A stretch of DNA of 64,000 bases from Phyllobacterium pellucidum (GTDB lineage: Bacteria > Pseudomonadota > Alphaproteobacteria > Rhizobiales > Rhizobiaceae), in assembly GCF_013327855.1 (NCBI RefSeq), contig NZ_JABUMX010000003.1:558001-622000 (forward strand), in the 5' to 3' direction. The translations under genes and the position numbers were made by a program. How positions within the stretch are numbered: the first letter of the stretch is position 1; every line of letters starts with the position of its first letter. The notes below the pieces were generated by a model that had not been told where the DNA came from, ran no database searches, and saw nothing but the letters and a program-made list of their open reading frames with translations. Below, piece after piece: positions 36,728-47,458 of the stretch.

Positions 36728-38553
36728 GTGGCGGTTCCTGTGATTTCTGCGGGCTGCAATTCGGTATCGTCGATGATGGGCGACTCTTCCTTGCCTTGCA
36801 ACTGGTAGAAACGCGCATAGACGCCGTTCGGAATGGCAAGGAGGCTGGCGTGCACGCCCTCCTCGACCACGCGCCCGGCCTCCATGACGACGATGCGGTC
36901 AGCATTGACGATTGTCGAAAGCCGATGCGCGATGACGATCGTCGTGCGGCCGCGCATCACATAGTCTAGCGCCTGCTGCACGCGTTTTTCAGATTCATTG
37001 TCGAGCGCCGAGGTCGCCTCGTCGAGGAGAAGGATCGAGGCGTTGCGAACGATGGCGCGGGCGATGGAAAGGCGCTGGCGCTGTCCGCCGGAAAGGTTCG
37101 CCCCGTTTTCGCCGATCTCGGTGCCGTAGCCTTGCGGCTGACGCCGGATGAACTCGTCGGCATTGGCGAGCTTTGCCGCCTCGATGACTTCGTCGTCTGT
37201 GGCATCAGGGCGGCCATAGCGAATATTGTCGGCGATCGTACCCTCGAAGAGATAGGGCTGCTGCGACACATAGGCGATCGATTGCCGCAGCGAACGCTTG
37301 CTGACATGGGCGATATCCTGCCCGTCAATGAGGATACGCCCGCCATCTATGTCGTAGAAACGCTCGACAAGCCCGAACAGCGTCGACTTGCCGGCGCCCG
37401 AAGCGCCGACGATGGCGGTGGATTTGCCGGCTTCCGCCGTGAAGCTGATCCCGTGCAGGACCGGGATTTCTCCATAGCTGAAGCGGACATTGTCGAACTT
37501 GACCTCGCCGGAGGGCACGGTGATCGGTACCGCGCCAATGCTGTCGGCCTGCCGCGGCTCGATGTCGAGGATTTCGTAGATCATGCGCGCATTGACGAGT
37601 GCGCGCTCGAGCCCGACCTGGACCCGTGCGAGACGCCGCACCGGATCATAGGCGAGGAGGACCGCGGTCATGAAGCCGAACATTGCGCCGGGTGGCTCCG
37701 CATTGAGAACGGCGCGGTAGCCGGTATAGGCGATCATCGAGGCGATCGCGAGGCCGGCTATGAGGTCGGTGATCGGCGTCAGCCGCTCTTCGACGCGTGC
37801 GATCTTGTTGGAGCGCTCCTCGGCGCGGTTGATCAGGGTCGTCACCTTGCCGCGCAATTGCTCTTCCATCGTGAAGGCCTTGACGATGGTAATCCCCTGC
37901 GTCGCTTCCTGCATGGCGCCGAGAAGATGCGAGTTCAGCGTCACCGACTCGCGGTGGATGCTACGCAGGCGCTTTGTCAGGTACCGGACGGTGAGCAGCA
38001 CCGGCGGCCCGATCAAAAGGGCAAAGAGCGAGAGCACCGGGTCGAGATAGATCATGCTGCCGACCATCGAGACGAGGGTCGGAATATCCTTGCCGACTGT
38101 GGTCACGATCAGCTGCAGAAGGTCGCGCACGCCTGAAATGTTCTGGTTTATCCGCGCTGCAAGCTGCGCCGAACGATTGTCATGGTAGAAATCGAGCCCG
38201 AGACGCATAAGCTGGTCGAAGATGCGGCGCTGATAGCGCGCAACGATATTGTTGCCGATCTTCGCCATGTAGACCGAATAGATATAGGTGGCGACACCGC
38301 GAATAATGAACGCGGCAAGCACGCCGAGGCTGATCGGGATGATCAGGTCCGCACGTTGCTCGTAGTAGATCTTGTTGATCACATCACGGAAAATGATCGC
38401 GACGAAAGCCATGGCGCCGGCTGTCGCCAGCATGGCTGGCACCGCGACCGCATACGACCCGCGCTGTTCATAAAGGTTCTCGCGCAGAACCCTTCCGATG
38501 ACGCGGCGCGCCTCGTTCATATCGATCTTTTTCTTCTTGGTCTGACCATCCAT
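36724..38553 (-). CDS. ABC exporter, fused permease-ATPase (MsbA-like)
   Basis: A 609-residue half-transporter of the type IV exporter (MsbA/multidrug/lipid) group. Residues ~15-310 form six membrane helices, and ~345-585 the ATPase with Walker [10 protein letters not shown], signature LSGGQRQR, Walker [13 protein letters not shown] and H-loop VIAHRLSTI. It presumably works as a homodimer at the inner membrane; the substrate (lipid A, polysaccharide lipid or drug) is not shown by sequence. The start is placed at ATG 38553; another ATG nine codons later (MNEARR) is possible. It is the first gene of a coupled operon with dapB and gpmA. Confidence 0.93.
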   Translation of the reverse strand: MDGQTKKKKIDMNEARRVIGRVLRENLYEQRGSYAVAVPAMLATAGAMAFVAIIFRDVINKIYYEQRADLIIPISLGVLAAFIIRGVATYIYSVYMAKIGNNIVARYQRRIFDQLMRLGLDFYHDNRSAQLAARINQNISGVRDLLQLIVTTVGKDIPTLVSMVGSMIYLDPVLSLFALLIGPPVLLTVRYLTKRLRSIHRESVTLNSHLLGAMQEATQGITIVKAFTMEEQLRGKVTTLINRAEERSNKIARVEERLTPITDLIAGLAIASMIAYTGYRAVLNAEPPGAMFGFMTAVLLAYDPVRRLARVQVGLERALVNARMIYEILDIEPRQADSIGAVPITVPSGEVKFDNVRFSYGEIPVLHGISFTAEAGKSTAIVGASGAGKSTLFGLVERFYDIDGGRILIDGQDIAHVSKRSLRQSIAYVSQQPYLFEGTIADNIRYGRPDATDDEVIEAAKLANADEFIRRQPQGYGTEIGENGANLSGGQRQRLSIARAIVRNASILLLDEATSALDNESEKRVQQALDYVMRGRTTIVIAHRLSTIVNADRIVVMEAGRVVEEGVHASLLAIPNGVYARFYQLQGKEESPIIDDTELQPAEITGTAT

Positions 38554-38747
38554 GCAGGCGTCAACTCGCTGGTACAAAAAGACTTCCCGGCAAGGGAAGA
38601 CCCTTGCCGCTGAAATTGTCCCTATAGCCTTATTGATCCGCCTTGCCTATCGGTTTTGGGCCTCGACACCGCGTCTGGGCGCCGAGTGTTGCCATTGTGC
38701 TGCGGCCTGCGCCTCCCGTGCGGTCGGCGCGAGAGCCACGAGGCGGT

Positions 38748-39776
38748 TCAGTCGCGGCGCCAGCGGCGTCCTTCGGTCGAGACGCCGAAACGGGTGGGCG
38801 TCCGGGAAAAGGCAGAAAGGCCGCTCAACGCCGCCAGGGGATGAGTAATGATATAGACCGGGGTTTCGCGCAGGATTTCGCCGTGCGGCGCCTTATCCTC
38901 GAAAGCCTTGCGGAACGAGGGATCCTTTAGCGGCTGCACGATCTTCTGCACGATGCCACCAGCAAGATAGACGCCGCCACGTGCCATGAAGGTCAAGGCG
39001 AAATCGCCGGCAAGGCGGCCGAGATAGATGACAAAAAGCGCCAGCGTTTCCTTGGCTTCGGGCGATTCGCCAGAAAGCCCTGCGGCGGTGATTTCCGCCG
39101 GCGTCTGCAGCGTCGCGTCAGTGCCGCTTACCTTGCAGATGGCCCGGTAGATATTCTGAAGTCCGCGACCGCAAAGCAATTGCTCGCCGGAAATGCGCCC
39201 TTCGATGTGTTCGACATGCGGGAAGATTTCGAGGTCGCGCGCCGTGCGCGGTCCCATGTCCACGTGGCCGCCTTCGCCGGGCACCGGAACCCAGCTATTG
39301 CGCGAACGCACCATGCCGGCGACGCCGAGCCCGGTTCCGGGTCCGAGAACAGCCCGGCTGCCATGGGGGTCGCCCGCACCACCGCCGAGCTTTTCGAGGT
39401 GCTTCGGCTCGAGGGAGACGACAGCCAGCGCTTGCGCTTCGAAATCGTTGAGCACGGTAATGTCGCTGAGACCGAGGGTTTCCATCATCTGCCGGGGCTT
39501 TACGACCCAGGCACAGTTGGTGAGGTCGATCTCGTCGCCTTCTACCGGACCGGCGATGGCAAGCACAGCGGAGCGGGGCTGGATCGAGGTATGATCGAGA
39601 ATGGCATTCTGGATCGCCTCGTCGATTGTCGGGTAATCCGCGGTCTGGATAATCGGGAATTCCTTGGGTTCGGCATTGGCATCCACCAGTATCGCAAAGC
39701 GCGCATTGGTGCCGCCGATATCGCCGACCAGAATCGGAAATTTCATGATGTGGTCGGTATCTGCCTGTGTCACCAT
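38748..39776 (-). CDS. glk: Glucokinase
   Basis: ATP-dependent phosphorylation of glucose to glucose 6-phosphate. The 342 residues fit the proteobacterial Glk family: [18 protein letters not shown] (ATP phosphate loop), [47 protein letters not shown] and [16 protein letters not shown] 39776 has GAGGAAAG five bases upstream; an internal ATG (MKFPILV) is possible. mgsA lies 79 bases upstream in the same direction. Confidence 0.96.
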   Translation of the reverse strand: MVTQADTDHIMKFPILVGDIGGTNARFAILVDANAEPKEFPIIQTADYPTIDEAIQNAILDHTSIQPRSAVLAIAGPVEGDEIDLTNCAWVVKPRQMMETLGLSDITVLNDFEAQALAVVSLEPKHLEKLGGGAGDPHGSRAVLGPGTGLGVAGMVRSRNSWVPVPGEGGHVDMGPRTARDLEIFPHVEHIEGRISGEQLLCGRGLQNIYRAICKVSGTDATLQTPAEITAAGLSGESPEAKETLALFVIYLGRLAGDFALTFMARGGVYLAGGIVQKIVQPLKDPSFRKAFEDKAPHGEILRETPVYIITHPLAALSGLSAFSRTPTRFGVSTEGRRWRRD

Positions 39777-39855
39777 ATCGCTTTCCTCGCGTCGCCCCTT
39801 CTTGAGTATGACCATTGGATCATACGCTCTTAGCCTTGTCGCTGCACGCTTGCGC

Positions 39856-40284
39856 TCAAGTGGCGCTCGCCGCAGTGATTGTGTTGTCTGCTGCGTCATC
39901 ACGCAGCAAGCCTCGTTTTTGCACCAGAACCTCGGCTGTAGCCCGGTTCAATGCCATTGGAATGTCGTAAACACTGCCGAGCCGCATCAGGGCCTTGACA
40001 TCGACGTCGTGCGGCATCGGTGACATCGGGTCGACGAAGAAGATGAGCCCGTCAATTTTCCCTTCGGCAATGAGCGCGCCGATCTGCTGGTCGCCTCCGA
40101 GTGGTCCGCTTTTGACGCGGCGGATAGTGAGGGATGGGCACGCTTCCTGGATCAATCCGCCGGTCGTGCCCGTGGCAACGATTTCACACGGCGCCAGCAG
40201 CTTTTCGTAAGTGCGGGCAAACGCCACTATGTCGGCCTTTTTCTGGTCGTGAGCGATCAGCGCGAGGCGGAAAGGCTGTGTCAT
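39856..40284 (-). CDS. mgsA: Methylglyoxal synthase
   Basis: Converts dihydroxyacetone phosphate to methylglyoxal and phosphate, a bypass that relieves sugar-phosphate stress. The 142 residues show [17 protein letters not shown], the phosphate site [30 protein letters not shown] and the catalytic Asp in [18 protein letters not shown]. Likely co-transcribed with glk, which ties glucose entry to the overflow bypass. Confidence 0.95.
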   Translation of the reverse strand: MTQPFRLALIAHDQKKADIVAFARTYEKLLAPCEIVATGTTGGLIQEACPSLTIRRVKSGPLGGDQQIGALIAEGKIDGLIFFVDPMSPMPHDVDVKALMRLGSVYDIPMALNRATAEVLVQKRGLLRDDAADNTITAASAT

Positions 40285-40400
40285 CAAATCTCTAACTTGG
40301 GTCCGGGCCCTAAATCGATTGAAACCCTATACTCAATTCATGACAGCATGAAAAGGCCGCAGCGAAAAAAGACCGGCTCGCGGCGGAAAGACGATCCGTC

Positions 40401-41420
40401 TCAGGGCTTCTGCCCGGGAACCGGTACGTCCTCGGGCAGCGTCTCATCGTCCGGCGCATAGGCGGCAGCAGGAGCGGCAGCCTTGGCTGGCGCAGCGACG
40501 GTACCGCCGGCGCCATAAGTAACCTCAGCGGCGGAATTCGGTCCGGGTGCATTGAGCACCTGCGCGCAGACCTTGGGCAGGTCAGAAAGCATCATGACGC
40601 GCGGTTTGACCGGCTTGGCCGGCTCGGGCTTTTTCTTCCACGGCTCGTCCGTGAACCACCAGGCGAGCGGCTTGCCGCAACCGTCGTCGATGCCGGTCGG
40701 CTCCTGCGGCTTGCAATTGGGCGACCCGGCTTGGCATTTGATGCGGATATGGAAATGGTAGTAGTGCCCCCAATAGGGACGGATCTTTGCCATCCAGCTG
40801 CGATCGCCCTGGACGGTGTCGCAGAGCTTCTTCTTGATGCCCGGATGGACGAAAATCCGCTCGACCTCCGGATAGCTCGCCGCACGCTTCAAAAGGGCGG
40901 CGCGGGACGCCGACCACTTGTCCGGATCGACGAAGAGCGTGTCGCCCTTGAGCATCGATGTGGCCTCGACAGTTTCGCGCTCCTGGTTGGTGAAACGGCG
41001 CTTTGGCATTGGGGTCAACCAGACGTCGGCATCGAGCCCAACCTGATGTGAGGCGTGGCCCGTGAGCATGGGACCGCCGCGCGGCTGGGAAATGTCGCCG
41101 ACGAGCAGGCCAGACCAACCATCCTTGGCCGCGGCATCGCGCGACAAGCGCTCCAGCAGGCTGATCATTCGTGGATGGCCCCAGCGCCGATTGCGCGACA
41201 GGCGCATCACCTGCCAGGTCGGCCCGTCAACCGGGAGGGCTACACCGCCCGCAAGGCATCCCTTGGCATAGAATCCGTCCGATTGCGGCGCACCGAGGGT
41301 CGGCAACGGCTGCGCGCCGAACAATTGCTTGGCCGGACCGTCTTCTGCAATCGCCCCCGCTGTCATGCCGAGTGAAACGAGCGCGCCAAATATCAGGCGC
41401 AACAGGACTTTGGGTGTCAT
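40401..41420 (-). CDS. mepA: Penicillin-insensitive murein endopeptidase
   Basis: Periplasmic LAS-type zinc peptidase that cleaves D-Ala-meso-DAP cross-links in peptidoglycan. The 339 residues start with a signal peptide (VSLGMTAGAIAEDG; cleavage after AIA). Zinc-site motifs are MLTGHASHQVGLDADVWL (HxxxxxxD) and YWGHYYHFHIRIKC (HxH), and the Cys pairs are retained. A Pro/Ala-rich C-terminal extension of about 60 residues follows the catalytic domain. It diverges from the alcohol dehydrogenase gene. Confidence 0.95.
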   Translation of the reverse strand: MTPKVLLRLIFGALVSLGMTAGAIAEDGPAKQLFGAQPLPTLGAPQSDGFYAKGCLAGGVALPVDGPTWQVMRLSRNRRWGHPRMISLLERLSRDAAAKDGWSGLLVGDISQPRGGPMLTGHASHQVGLDADVWLTPMPKRRFTNQERETVEATSMLKGDTLFVDPDKWSASRAALLKRAASYPEVERIFVHPGIKKKLCDTVQGDRSWMAKIRPYWGHYYHFHIRIKCQAGSPNCKPQEPTGIDDGCGKPLAWWFTDEPWKKKPEPAKPVKPRVMMLSDLPKVCAQVLNAPGPNSAAEVTYGAGGTVAAPAKAAAPAAAYAPDDETLPEDVPVPGQKP

Positions 41421-41545
41421 AATCGCTATCCCACAGGTGATCCCGGTAAATTTGCGTCGAGGATCGGGGCTTTATGATGGCCAGATTCGCCGCCAAGTCG
41501 CAATATGCGATCGGATCCACACTCTGATTCGAAGGGGTACTTACT

Positions 41546-42586
41546 ATGCGAGCTGTCATCTTCGAAAAGTTCGGCGAGACGCCGCGCGTTGCAAACGTCG
41601 CCGATCCACGCCCGGCGGATTCCGGCGTGGTCATAAAGGTCGAAGCCACGGGTCTTTGCCGCAGCGACTGGCACGGCTGGATGGGGCATGACGCGGACAT
41701 CGTCCTGCCGCATGTGCCGGGTCACGAACTTGCTGGAACCATTGCGGCAGTCGGCAGGCACGTGAAGCAATGGCAGATCGGCCAGCGCGTAACAGTGCCG
41801 TTCGTCGGCGGCTGCGGTCATTGCTTCGAGTGCAATTCCGGCAACCATCAAGTCTGTGAGAACCAGTTCCAGCCGGGATTTACCGCCTGGGGTTCATTTG
41901 CAGAGTTTGTCGCTGTCGACTATGCCGATACCAACCTGGTCGGCTTGCCGGATTCTCTCGATTTCGCGACGGCGGCGAGCCTTGGCTGCCGGTTCGTCAC
42001 CTCGTTTCGCGCAATCGTCGATCAGGCCAGGGTCAAGCCCGGCGAGTGGGTTGCCGTGCACGGCTGCGGCGGCGTCGGGCTGTCGGCGATCATGATCGCC
42101 ACTGCCATGGGCGCCAATGTCGTCGCGATCGATCTTGCCGACGAGAAGCTCGCTTTTGCGAAGGCGCTGGGTGCTGTCGCCATTGTGAATGGCGCCGAGC
42201 GAAGAGACGTCGTTGGCGCCGTCCGTGAAATCACCAAAGGCGGCGCGCACGTCTCGATCGATGCGCTCGGTCATCCATCGACCTGTTTCAACTCCGTCGC
42301 CAATCTGCGCCGCCGCGGCCGGCATGTGCAGGTCGGACTGATGCTGGGCGACCATGCCCATGCACCGATCCCGATGGACAAGGTCATCGCGCATGAACTT
42401 GAAATATATGGCAGCCACGGCATGCAGGCGTTCCGTTACAAGGCGCTGATGGACATGCTCGAAAACGGCAAGCTCGCGCCGCAGAAGTTGATCGGCAAGG
42501 AGATCACGCTCGACGATGCTCCTGCCGCCCTCATGGCCATGGATCGATTTGAGGGCACGGGCATCAATGTGATCACGAAGTTCTAG
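41546..42586 (+). CDS. Zinc-dependent medium-chain alcohol dehydrogenase
   Basis: A 346-residue NAD(P)-dependent alcohol dehydrogenase. Catalytic zinc ligands lie in [14 protein letters not shown] and [10 protein letters not shown]; the structural zinc cysteines are in [15 protein letters not shown]; the Rossmann motif is [14 protein letters not shown]. The Asp in CRSDWHGW and the general pattern match the AdhP/'zinc-dependent alcohol dehydrogenase' group. Substrate cannot be read. AAGGGG precedes the ATG. It converges with the following SDR gene. Confidence 0.92.
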   Translation: MRAVIFEKFGETPRVANVADPRPADSGVVIKVEATGLCRSDWHGWMGHDADIVLPHVPGHELAGTIAAVGRHVKQWQIGQRVTVPFVGGCGHCFECNSGNHQVCENQFQPGFTAWGSFAEFVAVDYADTNLVGLPDSLDFATAASLGCRFVTSFRAIVDQARVKPGEWVAVHGCGGVGLSAIMIATAMGANVVAIDLADEKLAFAKALGAVAIVNGAERRDVVGAVREITKGGAHVSIDALGHPSTCFNSVANLRRRGRHVQVGLMLGDHAHAPIPMDKVIAHELEIYGSHGMQAFRYKALMDMLENGKLAPQKLIGKEITLDDAPAALMAMDRFEGTGINVITKF

Positions 42587-42595
42587 CAGTCCGCG

Positions 42596-43465
42596 TCAGC
42601 GCCAGCTGTCGCCCCGCCACATGGCTGAAAAGGCGGTTCCATAGTCCGGGTAGCGGAACGTATAGCCCAGCGCCTTGATCCTTGCATTGGAGACGCGTTT
42701 GTTCTCGCCGTAGAAGGAACGCGCCATTGGTGTGAGCGGCGCTGTCTCGAAGTCGGATTCCTCGGGCGGTTCTACGCCCATCAATTCGGCCGCGTAGGCG
42801 ACCACGTCCTGCGGTGGCGCCGGTTCGTCATCCGTGATGTTGAAGATGCCCCCCTCGTTGCGGGTCGCGAGAAAGCGGAGGGCCCCGGCAATATCGTCGA
42901 CGTGAATACGGTTGAAAACTTGTCCAGTCTTGTTGAGCCGGCGCGCGGTGCCGTTCGAGAGATTGACGAATGCATTGCGGCCCGGCCCATAGATGCCGGA
43001 CAGACGCAGGATCGCAAGCGGCACTTCCCGCCGGTTCGCGAGCTCCTGCCAGCCTTTCTCCGCATCGACGCGCTCGACAGACCGGGCGGAGACCGGGTGG
43101 CACGGCGTCGTTTCATCAACCCACGCGCCGCCATGATTGCCGTATACGCCCACCGTTGAGAGATAGCCTATCCATTGCAGCTTCGGCATCCCGCGTGCAA
43201 TGGTCGGCGTGAACTGGGCCAGTACCGGATCGCCGCTTTGGCCCGGTGATGTCGAAACGGCGATATGGGTTACGCTCGCCAGCGTATCGACGATTTCCTG
43301 CGAGGCATGGGTCCCATGGAAAAGATAGGGCGTTATGCCGTCCTGCTTAAGCGCGGCGAATTTGCTCGCGTCACGCGTCGTCCCGCCGATAAAGTCCGCT
43401 TGACCGGCCATGATCCTGGCGAATGCGCGTGCCGAATATCCGGCCCCGAAAAGAAAAATCTGCAT
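42596..43465 (-). CDS. NAD(P)-dependent SDR/epimerase family protein (YeeZ-like)
   Basis: A 289-residue atypical short-chain dehydrogenase: IFLFGAGYSARAFARIM is the dinucleotide loop, followed by YLSTVGVYGNHGGAWVDE, LRLSGIYGPGRNAFVNL and FNRIHVDDIAGAL. The lysine of the classical YxxxK is not obvious, as in the YeeZ/SDR_a5 group, whose substrate is unknown. Its ATG overlaps the queG stop (TAATG), so translation is coupled to queG. The frame extends nine codons further upstream without support. Confidence 0.88.
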   Translation of the reverse strand: MQIFLFGAGYSARAFARIMAGQADFIGGTTRDASKFAALKQDGITPYLFHGTHASQEIVDTLASVTHIAVSTSPGQSGDPVLAQFTPTIARGMPKLQWIGYLSTVGVYGNHGGAWVDETTPCHPVSARSVERVDAEKGWQELANRREVPLAILRLSGIYGPGRNAFVNLSNGTARRLNKTGQVFNRIHVDDIAGALRFLATRNEGGIFNITDDEPAPPQDVVAYAAELMGVEPPEESDFETAPLTPMARSFYGENKRVSNARIKALGYTFRYPDYGTAFSAMWRGDSWR

Positions 43466-44607
43466 TATTGATTTTTCACAGCATTCCGCCATTCGGTCAA
43501 GACGTCCAGGTCGTTCTCATGAGCTGCGTGGCGCATTCGCAAGGCCGAAAGTGGTTCCGGTTCCGAGAGTTCGCCGAGCGCCCACACTGCCGCGCCCCGC
43601 ACCAGCGGCGAAGGGTCGGCGAGATGCGCTTCCACACGTTCGATGAGTTCCGACCTGCCCGAATTGCCGCTGGCGATCAGGACGTTGCGGATGAAACGAT
43701 CGCGGCCGATGCGCTTGATCGGAGAACCGGTAAAGAGCTCGCGAAATGCCGCGTCATCCAGGCCAAGCAGCGACGCGAGATCAGGCGACTTCAGATCTTC
43801 GCGCGCCTTCAACTTCGCCTCGCGCGCACTTTCGGCAAACTTGTTCCAGGGACACACGGCAAGGCAATCGTCGCAGCCATAGATGCGGTTGCCCATCGCC
43901 TTGCGGAATTCCGGCGCGATCGGTGCCTTGTGTTCGATCGTAAGATACGAGATGCAGCGGCGCGCATCGAGCTGATAGGGTGCGGGAAAAGCCTGCGTCG
44001 GACAGGCATCGAGGCAGGCGCGGCACGACCCGCAATGGTCGGAGTCGGGCTCGTCGGCGGGAAGTTCCGCCGTCGTGAAAATCGTGCCCAGAAACAGCCA
44101 GGAGCCGTGGCTCCGGCTGACGAGATTGGTGTGCTTGCCCTGCCAGCCGACGCCCGCGGCTTCGGCGAGCGGCTTTTCCATCACCGGCGCCGTATCGACG
44201 AAGACCTTCACGTCCGCGCCTGCCGCGCGCGCAACGAAACGGCTGGCGATGCCCTTGAGCTTGCCTTTGATGATGTCGTGGTAGTCCCGGTTCTGCGCGT
44301 AGACAGATATGGCCGCCTTGTTCCGTTCTTGGAGAAGCTCAAGCGGATTGCTGTCGGGCCCGTAATTCATGGCGAGGACGATGACGGAGCGCACCTCGGG
44401 CCATAGCGCGTCTGGGCGCGACCGCCTGAGTGCCGTTTCCTCCATCCAATCCATCGTGGCATGGCGGCCGAGCGCCAGATACTGGCGGAGCCGTTCCTCG
44501 GCTTGCGGAATGGCGTCGGGACGCGTCACCGCAACGAGATCAAAGCCGTGCGCACGGGCCTCATCGATGATGAACTGTTTCAGCTTATCCGGTTGGCCGG
44601 CACGCAT
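43465..44607 (-). CDS. queG: Epoxyqueuosine reductase
   Basis: Cobalamin- and Fe-S-dependent enzyme that reduces epoxyqueuosine to queuosine in tRNA. The 380 residues carry two 4Fe-4S clusters, CGSCRACLDACPTQAF and CDDCLAVCPWNKF, the cobalamin-binding Asp region TAPVMEKPLAEAAGVGWQGKHT (in part) and a C-terminal HEAT-like part (LVRGAAVWALGELSEP). It follows the gst gene by 48 bases, a common neighbour pair in this order. Confidence 0.96.
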   Translation of the reverse strand: MRAGQPDKLKQFIIDEARAHGFDLVAVTRPDAIPQAEERLRQYLALGRHATMDWMEETALRRSRPDALWPEVRSVIVLAMNYGPDSNPLELLQERNKAAISVYAQNRDYHDIIKGKLKGIASRFVARAAGADVKVFVDTAPVMEKPLAEAAGVGWQGKHTNLVSRSHGSWLFLGTIFTTAELPADEPDSDHCGSCRACLDACPTQAFPAPYQLDARRCISYLTIEHKAPIAPEFRKAMGNRIYGCDDCLAVCPWNKFAESAREAKLKAREDLKSPDLASLLGLDDAAFRELFTGSPIKRIGRDRFIRNVLIASGNSGRSELIERVEAHLADPSPLVRGAAVWALGELSEPEPLSALRMRHAAHENDLDVLTEWRNAVKNQ

Positions 44608-44655
44608 GGCAAAGTCCCGTGGACCCTTGAACTCGCTAGCTTGCAGCGGTTTGGC

Positions 44656-45348
44656 TCAGAAATCCAGATCGCCATAATGCGATGCAGGTGGAAGTCCGCG
44701 CACGCGGTCGGAAAGCAGAGGTCGGAACGACGGGCGCGATTTCATGCGCGTGTACCAGTCGCGTGCGGCCTTGTATTCGGCCCATTTGATCTCGCCAAGG
44801 TAATCAAGGATCGAAATCGATGCTGCAGCCGCCATGTCGGCATAGCTCGGCGTTGGACCGGCGAGCCAATTGCGCGTCGCCGAAAGCCAGTCGATATATT
44901 TCATGTGCTGCGTGATGTTCGAGCGTGCCGCGCGGATGGCGGTGGAGTCGGGAGCGCCGCCGCCCTGTTCGGCCGTCATGTGCAGCTTGAAGATGCGCTC
45001 GCGCGCCATGTGGCGCGTTACTTCGTTTTCGAGTTTCGACAGGAACCAGTCGATCAGCCGGCGCACTTCGGCGCGGTTCAGCGAATCTTCCGGAAACAGC
45101 CGGCGGCTGCGCTTCAGCGCGCCGCGCGTCTCGTCGATATATTCGGCGATGACGGAGGCCCCGGAGATAGGCACATCGCCTTCGGCGAGGAGCACCGGTA
45201 GTGTCCCGGCAGGATTGAGCGCCAGGAATTCCTTGCGTCGCGCCCAACTGTTCTCCTCGATCAGTTCCGCCTCGATGTCATATTCATTGAGGATGAGGCG
45301 CGCATAGCGTGAGCCGGTGGACATGGGATGATGGAAGAGCGTCAGCAT
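44656..45348 (-). CDS. Glutathione S-transferase family protein
   Basis: A 230-residue cytosolic GST: thioredoxin-like N-domain (LTLFHHPMSTGSRYARLIL, NPAGTLPVLL, the cis-Pro/Ser glutathione site ISGASVIAEYID) and an all-helical C-domain ending in a conserved GLPPASHYGDLDF. The N-terminal Ser in MSTGSRYA is the likely activating residue. ATG 45348 gives the usual start. Substrate unknown. Confidence 0.93.
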   Translation of the reverse strand: MLTLFHHPMSTGSRYARLILNEYDIEAELIEENSWARRKEFLALNPAGTLPVLLAEGDVPISGASVIAEYIDETRGALKRSRRLFPEDSLNRAEVRRLIDWFLSKLENEVTRHMARERIFKLHMTAEQGGGAPDSTAIRAARSNITQHMKYIDWLSATRNWLAGPTPSYADMAAAASISILDYLGEIKWAEYKAARDWYTRMKSRPSFRPLLSDRVRGLPPASHYGDLDF

Positions 45349-45521
45349 CGTTGTAAGCGGATCTTTCAAACTGGCATTTTATTCGGCGTCGTCGTATTTC
45401 TCGGCACCGCTTTGAGTCTGCGCCCAAAGCTATAGGCGCAAGCGCTGCATGAGACAAGTAAACACGATTTCACCAATAGCCGGTTACCAACCGCTCCCGG
45501 CGCCGTCATGAAAGCGATATC

Positions 45522-46328
45522 ATGGAATCACAGACGATTGTCGAAGCCCTTTTCCTTGGTCTGCTGGAAGGGTTAACAGAGTTTATACCGGTCTCGTCAA
45601 CCGGCCATCTGTTGCTTGCCGGGCATTTCCTCGGCTTTGAATCAAACGGCAAGACCTTTGAAGTTTTGATCCAGCTCGGCGCGATTCTGGCTATCCTCAC
45701 CGTCTATTTCAGCCGTCTCCTCAAGATCGCACGCGATCTGCCGAGCGATCCGAAGACGCGCCGCTTCGTCGCCGGCGTGCTTATCGCTTTCCTGCCCGCC
45801 GTGGTCATCGGCGTTCTCGCGCATGACCTGATCAAGACCGTGCTGTTCGAATCGCCGATGCTCATCTGCGTGATGCTGATTCTTGGCGGCCTGATCCTGC
45901 TCTGGGTCGATCGCCTCGACCTGAAGCCGCGCTATACCAACGTCATGGATTATCCACTGTCGCTGTGCTTTAAGATCGGGCTTATCCAGTGTTTCGCCAT
46001 GATTCCGGGAACGTCGCGTTCGGGCGCCACCATCGTCGGCGCGCTGTTGCTCGGAGCGGACAAGCGTTCGGCGGCGGAATTTTCGTTCTTCCTTGCCATG
46101 CCGACCATGGCGGGCGCGTTCGCCTATGACCTCTTCAAAAACCGCCATATCCTGACCTTCAACGATGCATCTCTCATCGTGGTCGGTTTTATCGCAGCCT
46201 TCATTTCGGGCGTCTTCGTGGTTCGCTATCTGCTCGACTACGTGTCACGCCACGGTTTCGGCCTGTTCGCCTGGTGGCGTCTTGTCGTTGGAACGCTGGG
46301 CCTCGTCGCCCTTATCCTCATGCGCTGA
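45522..46328 (+). CDS. uppP: Undecaprenyl-diphosphatase
   Basis: Inner-membrane phosphatase that recycles undecaprenyl pyrophosphate for peptidoglycan and polysaccharide synthesis (BacA/UppP). The 268 residues have about eight helices and both signature regions, [22 protein letters not shown] (in part) and [21 protein letters not shown] (in part). It is divergent from gst and ends 38 bases from the convergent NDUFA9-like gene. Confidence 0.97.
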   Translation: MESQTIVEALFLGLLEGLTEFIPVSSTGHLLLAGHFLGFESNGKTFEVLIQLGAILAILTVYFSRLLKIARDLPSDPKTRRFVAGVLIAFLPAVVIGVLAHDLIKTVLFESPMLICVMLILGGLILLWVDRLDLKPRYTNVMDYPLSLCFKIGLIQCFAMIPGTSRSGATIVGALLLGADKRSAAEFSFFLAMPTMAGAFAYDLFKNRHILTFNDASLIVVGFIAAFISGVFVVRYLLDYVSRHGFGLFAWWRLVVGTLGLVALILMR

Positions 46329-46366
46329 GACGGCGGACCTTCAATGGGTCTCCCGTTGCGGGCGAC

Positions 46367-47335
46367 CTAGGCGGGCTTCTGCGCTGAATACTGCCCGTGG
46401 ACGCGGAAGCGCCAGAGATAGGATGGCAGGATAATCTCGACTGTTTCCGGCTGAATGCCGAGGCCCTCCAGAGTCCGCCCCTCGGCCTTGGCAGCATGCG
46501 ACACCACATTATCCTTTTGCAGCAGCAGAACCTGGTCTCGCGTCAGCATCGGGTTGGGGAGCATGCCCATGATACGCCCCTGCAGGCGGGCAACCCAGAA
46601 GGGAAGCGAGACGAACCAGCGCTTGCGGCCGATCACGCGCAGGACGATGTCGAGGCACTGCTTGAACGTCAGCACTTCATTGCCGCCGAGTTCATAAGTC
46701 TCGCCGGGCTTCAAGGCCCCGTCAACGGAGCGCGCAATAACCTCGGCAACATCGCCGACATAGACCGGCTGAAACTTGGTATGTCCGCCGCCGATCAAAG
46801 GCAGGAACGGCGACAACCGCGCCATATTGGCGAACTTGTTGAAGAAATTGTCCTCAGGGCCAAAGACGATCGACGGCCGGACGATCACGGCGTCCGGCAG
46901 GATATCGCGCACTGCAGCCTCGGCGCGGCCTTTGGTGCTGGCATAGGCGGAGTGTGACTTCGGGTCGGCGCCGAGGGCCGACATATGGGTCAGCGGAACG
47001 CCCGCCGCACGGCAAGCCTCGGCGACGGCACGCGCGCCGAAATCATGCACCGTGCCGAATTTTTGATTGCCGCCTTCGAACAGGAGACCAACGAGATTTA
47101 TCACATGGTCCGATCCCGCGACTGCACGATCCACCGACCAGCGATAGCGCAGATTGGCCTGGACGGCCTGGATTTGGCCGACGCCGCCGAGCGGCTGCAG
47201 GTGAAAGGCGAGTTCCGGATGACGTACCGCGACACGAACCCGGTAGCCGCGCTTCGTCAGCGCCCGCACGACATAACGACCAATAAAGCCGGAGCCTCCG
47301 AAAACGGTGACGAGTTTTGGCTTGGTGATTGTCAT
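46367..47335 (-). CDS. Complex I NDUFA9-like NAD(P)-binding protein (atypical SDR)
   Basis: A 322-residue atypical SDR close to the NDUFA9 accessory subunit of mitochondrial complex I: VTVFGGSGFIGRYVVRAL, HVINLVGLLFEGGNQKF, HMSALGADPKSHSAYASTKG, RPSIVFGPEDNFFNKFANMA and a C-terminal ubiquinone-related-type tail. Alphaproteobacterial members are widespread; the role is unclear. AGGAG precedes the ATG. Confidence 0.92.
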   Translation of the reverse strand: MTITKPKLVTVFGGSGFIGRYVVRALTKRGYRVRVAVRHPELAFHLQPLGGVGQIQAVQANLRYRWSVDRAVAGSDHVINLVGLLFEGGNQKFGTVHDFGARAVAEACRAAGVPLTHMSALGADPKSHSAYASTKGRAEAAVRDILPDAVIVRPSIVFGPEDNFFNKFANMARLSPFLPLIGGGHTKFQPVYVGDVAEVIARSVDGALKPGETYELGGNEVLTFKQCLDIVLRVIGRKRWFVSLPFWVARLQGRIMGMLPNPMLTRDQVLLLQKDNVVSHAAKAEGRTLEGLGIQPETVEIILPSYLWRFRVHGQYSAQKPA

Positions 47336-47458
47336 CGAGCGCTCCTATGGGAATGAAACTGCGGCCGCATATTTCCAAGCTGTTTACTGCCTTTTTGAAT
47401 GAAGGCAAAGGGTCGTTGCGCCGCATTCTTCGCGGCGCGTTGCCGCGCTCGCATCCCG

